DNA of 64,000 nt from Endomychus coccineus. Lineage: Eukaryota; Arthropoda; Insecta; Coleoptera; Endomychidae. Position 1 is the first letter of the stretch; every line of letters begins with the position of its first letter. The stretch spans positions 200,867,997-200,931,996 of the forward strand of contig OY294068.1 in assembly GCA_958510875.1 (NCBI GenBank), in the 5' to 3' direction. A program made the position numbers and the translations under genes. The notes below the pieces were generated by a model. That model did not search any database and was not told the origin of the DNA. It worked only from the letters and a program-made list of their open reading frames with translations. Positions 58,372 to 64,000 of this stretch are shown one piece after another.

Positions 58372-58566
58372 ATCGTGCATTTTTATTGCTGACTGAAATT
58401 AATGTTTCAATGTTGTATTATCTTTTCACTCATTAAGAATGACTGTTTAGTTTTAGAAATTGTTTTTTTATTGTTTGAATATGTTAAGGTTGATACTTTT
58501 GTAAGAGAGAGATTGATCTTGAAGAAGTTTAAGTTATAAATGTGTTCTGAAGTTATTAATTTTTTA

Positions 58567-58572
58567 AATAAA
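58567..58572 (+). terminator. Polyadenylation signal of Gemin5
   Basis: AATAAA about 200 bp after the stop codon, in an AT-rich tail; the first good hexamer downstream of the gene. Confidence 0.65.
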
Positions 58573-58609
58573 TATATATTTTCTTGAAATTGGTTATTAT
58601 TAAATATAT

Positions 58610-58686
58610 AAATTCTCGGGAAATAGGTCACACAAATGCTTCATTTTCGTCTTTACGTACTTTACGATTTCTTAAAACTAATTGTA
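58610..58686. repeat. Dispersed repeat piece (GGGAAATAGGTCACAC type)
   Basis: Shares CGGGAAATAGGTCACAC, TTTCGTCTTTACGTAC and TTTCTT(A/G)AAACTAATTGTAT with 31060-31190, and appears inverted at about 62650-62745. It borders the mitochondrial insertion. Confidence 0.55.
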
Positions 58687-59347
58687 TCCAGCACAATTAT
58701 AAAGGTAGTGCTAAAGATAAAGTAAAAGATATATGTCTTGATCTTGTGAAAATATAAGGGAATAATCCTATAAAATCATTAATTAGAATAAAAATAAATA
58801 ATGAAATAAAAATTAAGGTTCTTCCAAAATAATTTTTTTAATATTAAAACTTTTATTTCATTATTTAAAATTTTATTAAAAATATAATTAAATCGAGTAG
58901 GAATTAATCAAAATATTTGAGGAATAATTAAAAAAATAATAAGAGATCTAGTTCAATTTAAAGATAAAATATTTGTTGGAAGGATCAAAAGATGAAAATA
59001 AATTTATTATCATTTTCAGTTATTTTTTAATATTTTAGAAATTAAATTTGAATTTAAGTTTGGTGTTTTTAAATAATTAAAATAATTAATCGAGTTTAGG
59101 ATAATAAATAATATTACAAAATAAATAAATAAGTTAATTCAATTTATAGGTGCTATTTCAGGAATTAAAAATTATTAAATTTTTTATTATTTTAATTTGA
59201 CAAATTAATTAACTAAATTTTTCATTAGAAGTAATTGTTAAATACTATAAAGTGGTTTAAGAGACCAATGCTTACTTTCAGCCATCTAATGAATTATTAT
59301 AAATTGAATTAATAAAACATTTTTGTGAAATTCTTTCAATTATAAGT
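58687..59347 (-). pseudogene. NUMT part 1: cox2 end, trnK, trnD, atp8, atp6 start
   Basis: Nuclear copy of mitochondrial DNA, read on the minus strand. 59343-59295: end of cox2. 59222-59291: trnK with the anticodon loop CTCTTAA (CTT anticodon). About 59165-59220: degenerate trnD (GTC anticodon). 59165-59007: atp8, starting IPEMAPMNW with invertebrate-code ATA as Met and TGA as Trp. From about 59010 down: atp6 with frame damage, containing LFPYIFTSSS and then LSLALPL, where a TGA Trp codon has become TAA. The order is the ancestral insect one. It ends at 58687 next to a nuclear repeat. Confidence 0.9.
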
Positions 59348-61007
59348 GAGCCATTCCACGTCAGAACAGCAACGCCCAATGGTTCAACATCTCCGATTTC
59401 GTTCAAATTTTGGGGATAGGTTCTCATTACCGAAAAAATAAGATCCTGAAAATATCAGGTCGATAGGAAATAAAGTTTTGGATGTATCGGCCATTAAATA
59501 AATTTGGCCAATTTTAACGTCCAAAAATTCAAAATCAAATTTCTTCGGTAAAAATGAACTTTTAGGACCAAAAAATATTTGGAAAAGCCCAAATTGATAG
59601 GAAATTTTCCCAGGAATCCGATTGAATATCTAGCGTATTTATCTGACGCATGCGCAAAAAACTCGAAAATTTTACTTTTTCTTTAAAAATTCATAACTCA
59701 GCTGCTGCCACTTCGATTTTTTTTTAATTTTCAGGGAACGTAGCTGAAACCATGTACTTCCATGTAAAACATGCGGATCCATGCTCTTCATATGAAAATT
59801 TTCGTCAAAAGACCGAAAATACGGAAATTTGATATCTTTTATTTTTTTCGTTATTTTTTGGTACGATGAGCATTGTAGAATTCAATCATAATTCAATAGA
59901 ATTGAAAAAATAGGTTAATAAAATTTGAAATTTTATTTGAATAATTCAATTTAGCAGAACGTGAAAAAACATTGAAATCCAAAAAAAGTTGCAGTCACAG
60001 GTCTGTAGATTTAATGTTTTTAAACTTTTCTAAATAATTTTCATATTTTTTTATTCGGTTTAATTTCCCACAGGAAAATTTATTTAACAATGTTGTGTGA
60101 TACTATGAATACACTTAAAACTTCAATATCAATTTTTGTAAATAATCAAATGAGCATTTTTTAAATTAACAATATCCTAATACAAGTGAGAAACAGTTGT
60201 GAGAGTAGTAATACCCAACTTAAGTACAGTAAAATATAATAATCATATTGGTCACATAATTTATTTTTTGAAAAACTGTTCAAATTACAAGAAAGTGATG
60301 ATATACTTACAATAATTTCAAAGAAATTAATTATCATACTTTCGTTTCTTTTACGTTATTCTGATGAATGGGAAATTAATTACTTCTTGGATATGTAAAT
60401 TTTTGTTTGACGAATCAGAAGATTTACATGGTTACTTATTTCAAGTGCAAGCGCATGCACAGAACGGATTCTCCAATGTTCATCGTACCATAATATAACG
60501 AAAAAAATATCAAATTTCGGTATTTTCGGTCTTTTGACAAAATTTTTCATATAAAGAGCATGAATCCGCAGATTTTACATAAAAGTACATGGCTTCAGCT
60601 ACCTTCCCTGGAAATTTTGAAAAAATCGAAGTGGCAGCAGCTGAGTTATGCATTTTTAAAGAAAAAGTGAAATTTTTAAGTTTTTCGAGTTTTTTGCGCA
60701 TGCGTCAGCTAAATACGCTGGATATTCTGATTTATTCGGATTCCTGGGGAAATTTCCTATCAAGTTGGGCTTTTCCAAATATTTTTTGGTCCTAAAAGTT
60801 TATTTTTACCGAAGAAATTTGATTTTGAATTTTTTGACGTTAAAATTGGCCATATTTTTTTTGTGGCCGATATATCCAAAATTTCAGTTCCTATCGACCT
60901 GAAATTTTCAGGATCTCATTTTTTCGGTAATGAGAACCTATCCCCAAAATTTGAACAAAATCGGAGATGTTAACCCATTGAGCGTTGCTGTTCTGACGTG
61001 GAAACTC
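59348..61007. mobile_element. Foldback transposon of 1660 bp inside the NUMT
   Basis: Long inverted arms 59348-59875 and 60480-61007, about 528 bp each, diverged by some percent, start GAGCCATTCCACGTCAGAAC and end GTTCTGACGTGGAAACTC. The loop of about 600 bp is AT-rich and non-coding. The target AAGT at 59344-59347 is duplicated at 61008-61011, and removing the element plus one AAGT rejoins the cox2 sequence. The ORFs inside are by-products of the arms. Superfamily unknown (4-bp duplication, very long arms). Confidence 0.9.
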
Positions 61008-61199
61008 AAGTATAAATCTATGATTAGTTCCACAAATTTCTGAACATTGTCCAAAAAAAAATCCTGATCGATTTAAAGAAAATCTCATTTGATTTAAACG
61101 TCCAGGTGATGCATCAATTTTTACTCCTAAAGAAGGAATAGTTCATGAATGAATTACATCTCTTGAAGATGCAATTAAACGAATTTTAGAGTTAGAAGG
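61008..61199 (-). pseudogene. NUMT part 2: cox2 middle
   Basis: On the minus strand the sequence reads (invertebrate mitochondrial code) [27 protein letters not shown], then [17 protein letters not shown], the CuA-site region of cytochrome c oxidase subunit II with its Cys-x3-Cys and His. TGA codes Trp and AGA Ser, so it cannot be a nuclear gene. It begins abruptly at 61199 in nuclear sequence. Confidence 0.93.
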
Positions 61200-61870
61200 T
61201 AACGTCGCCGAAACGATCAAACACGAATATGTATCAAGAAGCCACTTAATGGAGTCATTCTACGGGAAAATGAGGCGAGATTCGTAAAAATTTGATGGAG
61301 GTTGGGGAGGTGGAAAAAGTTGTTTCTTGTTATAAGAATAACAATATTCCAGAATATTTGGTGCAACCATCCCAAAAGTCACAAAAACTGGTTTCTAGGC
61401 CTTTTTTTGAGTTTTATTTTTTTTGAACCCTATAGATAGATATAGGGATTGGGAGTTGAACCCTTTTATTGCTTTGGTTCAAATTTGGAGTGTTTGCGAT
61501 CATTACTTCCCCTAGAATAGATATGTTTATACGTTTTTCGGGCTAAAAATTAGAATTGGGATATTTTGGTCAAATCTTCACCACATTGGATGAAATTTGG
61601 TGTCAAAGTAGATCATGGTGTCCACAATAAGTGATCCAAAGATGAAGTTGAAAGATTCAATATTTTTGATAAAAATCCAAATGTGGGGGATTTGGCCCAA
61701 ATTTTGAAGATGCTCCCAAATACGGCCAACAAATTGCAGAGTACTCTACTTGGGCTCAAATTGAAGGTTATTTTAAATAGTTTAACGTGGTATAGGCCCG
61801 TATAACTTGTTTCATAAGATTAGCCCATTTCTTGGCCATTTACGGCATATATATATATGGAAGTTTTTCA
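61200..61870. other. Intergenic, probable transposon debris
   Basis: No intact frame. A fragment near 61210-61290 (ETIKHEYVSRSHLMESFYGK in one frame) and the motif further right suggest a decayed mobile-element ORF. Confidence 0.35.
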
Positions 61871-61876
61871 CTATAA

Positions 61877-62011
61877 AACGTTCAAATATCAGCATTTATC
61901 ACAAATCATTGATTTTTTGCATGCTTTTTCTGGCTGCGACACCACATCAGCTTACGCACGTTTAGGAAAAGTAAAATTAGTTAACGTATTTTTGAAAAAT
62001 AGCAGATATTA
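61877..62011 (+). pseudogene. Relic with LHAFSGCDTTSA motif (mobile-element ORF)
   Basis: A short frame reads SQIIDFLHAFSGCDTTSAYA followed by LGKVK. The block HAFTGCDTTSxxxxxGK is one I recall from large repetitive ORFs of uncertain class in many invertebrate genomes. Only about 40 codons remain. Confidence 0.45.
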
Positions 62012-62039
62012 AGAATTTAACAGAAAAATCACTAGAGAT

Positions 62040-64000
62040 AGGAAACACATCTTACATTATGAAGTGGTAGTGTAGTAAATATTGCATATAATGTTCGAAA
62101 ACAGGATTAATACATTACAGGAAACTTAACACACAATATATGAAGTATAGGAAATTGTTTGTATATTCCTATTTTTTACATTAAAGAAGTCCTTGCTTAG
62201 AAACACCATCATTGTGAAACTAGTGGAGGAAATGAAATGATCAACTTAGTCGATGCAACTGTGATAAGTGAGATATGAGACTTGAAATGATTCGAATAAA
62301 ACGTGATTCTAAGTTTGTTAATCACAGAACCGACGTACGGTCATTGAGTCAAATTCATACAAATTTAATTAATTAAATACTTGCGAATTTATGTTAAAAT
62401 AGTGTGTACGTAGAATGCCGATACAATAAATCGTGAATTTTGGTACAGTTGAAGCCTTCAACTATAGAAACATTACTTTGTTTGTTTTTATTTTCTAATA
62501 CAAATAATTTTACGCATCAATGTGTTACAATTCCAATTTTTCATGTTTCGCTCGTTGTTGCGACTTAGACAATTTCATTTGAAATTAATGCGATGTAGAT
62601 GATCAGCACTTAGTAAGGAATGCCGCGCTTTAGTTGTGAATTGTTGCTCAAACGTTTTCTGATGATGAACGAAACGTATGTAAAGACGAAAAATATAGTA
62701 AACATATGTGTTAAATTGACCTATTTCCCAAGAGTTTACACATTCTTACTTAGGTCAAGAAGCATTATAATGAGATGTCTATATGAATTGTTCTGAATAA
62801 AGCTCCCAAGAATTTACTAATAGATATATAGAAATTATAATTGAGTTCAGCTACGTATTATTCATATAGTGAGGATAGGTAACTTGTGTATAGCCAACAT
62901 GTCTTACACTATGAAGTAACAAGTGTTGCCTACGTACGAAAGAAGACCAGATGAGGGTAAAGGATATCGGATTAAAATATGAATTGAGCCAATTATTATA
63001 ATGGATGCAGATATTTTCAGTTCGTTGCCTAATGAAATTGCTACAATTTCTGAATATGTTATCAGCGTCATACTTGTTAAAGAAGAAATAAGCCAAATCA
63101 AATCAGTATTGGTGTCAGCTTTTTATGCTAGATGGCACTGACATGTAATTGAATTCACAAAACATTCTACCTTGATTATCTTCTCAGATTCGAAATTGCT
63201 ATGGACCTCAAAATAAATAAGCCCCGCACCTCATAGATTCATTAATTTTAAAGTACGCATACAGTGAATATACATAATCTTCGATTACTATACAGAGAAT
63301 CGAGGTTTTTATATACACATCTTATAGCGTCAGCTAGCACGAATTGCATAAAAACTGAGTTTAGAAGTATGAAAGTAATTTTGAATTCGAAAATAAAATT
63401 AGTATATTGCTACAAATTGAGCTAAATGTAGCATTCATGTTAGATTGATTCAGTTAAGTTCATGTAGCTTTAGACAAAACGGATTTAAAGAAATAATTAT
63501 ATATAGGCAACACACCTTACACTAAGAGTCAACACGAATTGCCTAAAAACAGAGTTGGAAGTAGCAAAATAATTTTAATTAACGAAAATGAAATTAGCTT
63601 ATTTCTACAATTGTAGCATTCGCGTTAGCTTGATTTTAATAACATGAAACTTTGAGCAAGATGAATTAAATAAGGAAATCTCTATACGTAAGCAACACAT
63701 CTTACACCAAGAATTGAACACAAACTTTGTGCGAGGGAAGTGAGTTCCATTTCGAATCTGATTAGTAATCACATTGATTTTTATATTCAATGATAATTAC
63801 TATAAATCGATGCTTTCAAATGCGCCTGATTCTTATAATTTTAATAACATGAAAATTAGAGGAAGCTAGGTTCATTGTTGAAATCAATGCTAGGTTTAAT
63901 ATCGAAATCACTACGGATAGGCAACACATATTACACTATTATGAGTATGAAGTAGCATAGACTTCGAAGACAGGATAAATATAATAAATCAGTATTTTTC
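62040..64000. repeat. Degenerate repeat of about 190 bp, reaching the window end
   Basis: The motif GGCAACACATCTTACACTA and the following GAATTGCCTAAAAACAGAGT-like part recur, diverged, near 62041, 62891, 63311, 63505, 63691 and 63919. Spacing is near 190 bp at the right end and irregular further left, where another dispersed repeat (62640-62745) interrupts. No gene is seen; the minus-strand frames at 62851-63101 have no support. Confidence 0.55.

Noticed and set aside
60510..60795. Frames inside the foldback arms
   Set aside because: The same sequence appears inverted in the other arm without an open frame; non-coding element.
58687..61199. Real mitochondrial sequence mixed into the assembly
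   Set aside because: Frame damage, a TAA in place of a Trp codon, and a transposon inside with a target duplication show a nuclear copy.

Overview
This is AT-rich nuclear DNA of an insect, plausibly a beetle. The evidence is small U2-type introns (GT..AG) inside much larger repeat-filled ones, an insect-type mitochondrial DNA fragment in the order cox2-trnK-trnD-atp8-atp6, and animal gene content. The exact taxon cannot be fixed from sequence alone. There are no operons. The window holds two nearly complete protein genes on the + strand, part of a third on the - strand, and a large transposon and satellite fraction.

Layout. 1-11.6 kb is a transposon patchwork: four-copy Helitron-like 3' ends (the fourth copy lies at 18.5 kb), an array of about 15 units of a 148-bp satellite (2380-4550), two LINE reverse-transcriptase fragments (8084-8905 + and 9266-10288 -), and a pair of segments whose order is circularly permuted. 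12-19.8 kb is mostly unrecognised, with a LINE RNase H relic, a telomere-like foldback repeat and two possible short first exons on the - strand. 19.8-21.3 kb carries a long acidic and Pro/Ala-rich first coding exon, on the - strand, of what is probably a reticulon-like gene (the rest lies outside the window or is unseen). 22.5 kb has a divergent U6 snRNA copy. 23.0-24.4 kb has two related TIR elements with 8-bp target duplications; one is blown up by an internal 171-bp array with inverted copies.

25,033-41,769 is the gene for the catalytic subunit of serine palmitoyltransferase (SPTLC2, fly lace): seven constant exons and two alternative, equal-length (241 nt) terminal exons 2.7 kb apart, which would give two C-termini that differ at conserved positions of the alpha-oxoamine synthase fold. 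Its introns carry a Helentron-type helicase-endonuclease fragment, foldback repeats, satellites and a THAP-like relic. 45,524-58,371 is Gemin5 (fly rigor mortis), 16 coding exons, about 1274 aa, with a 4.1-kb minisatellite of 30/41-bp units in intron 5. 58.7-61.2 kb is a nuclear mitochondrial insertion (NUMT) split by a 1660-bp foldback element with a 4-bp target duplication. The last 2 kb is a degenerate repeat of about 190 bp.

The three genes are unrelated in function (ER membrane shaping, sphingolipid synthesis, snRNP assembly) and are simply neighbours. Exon limits were set by hand from splice signals; the reading frames of all Gemin5 and SPTLC2 exons close exactly across the junctions. 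The best biological lead is the duplicated terminal exon of SPTLC2.
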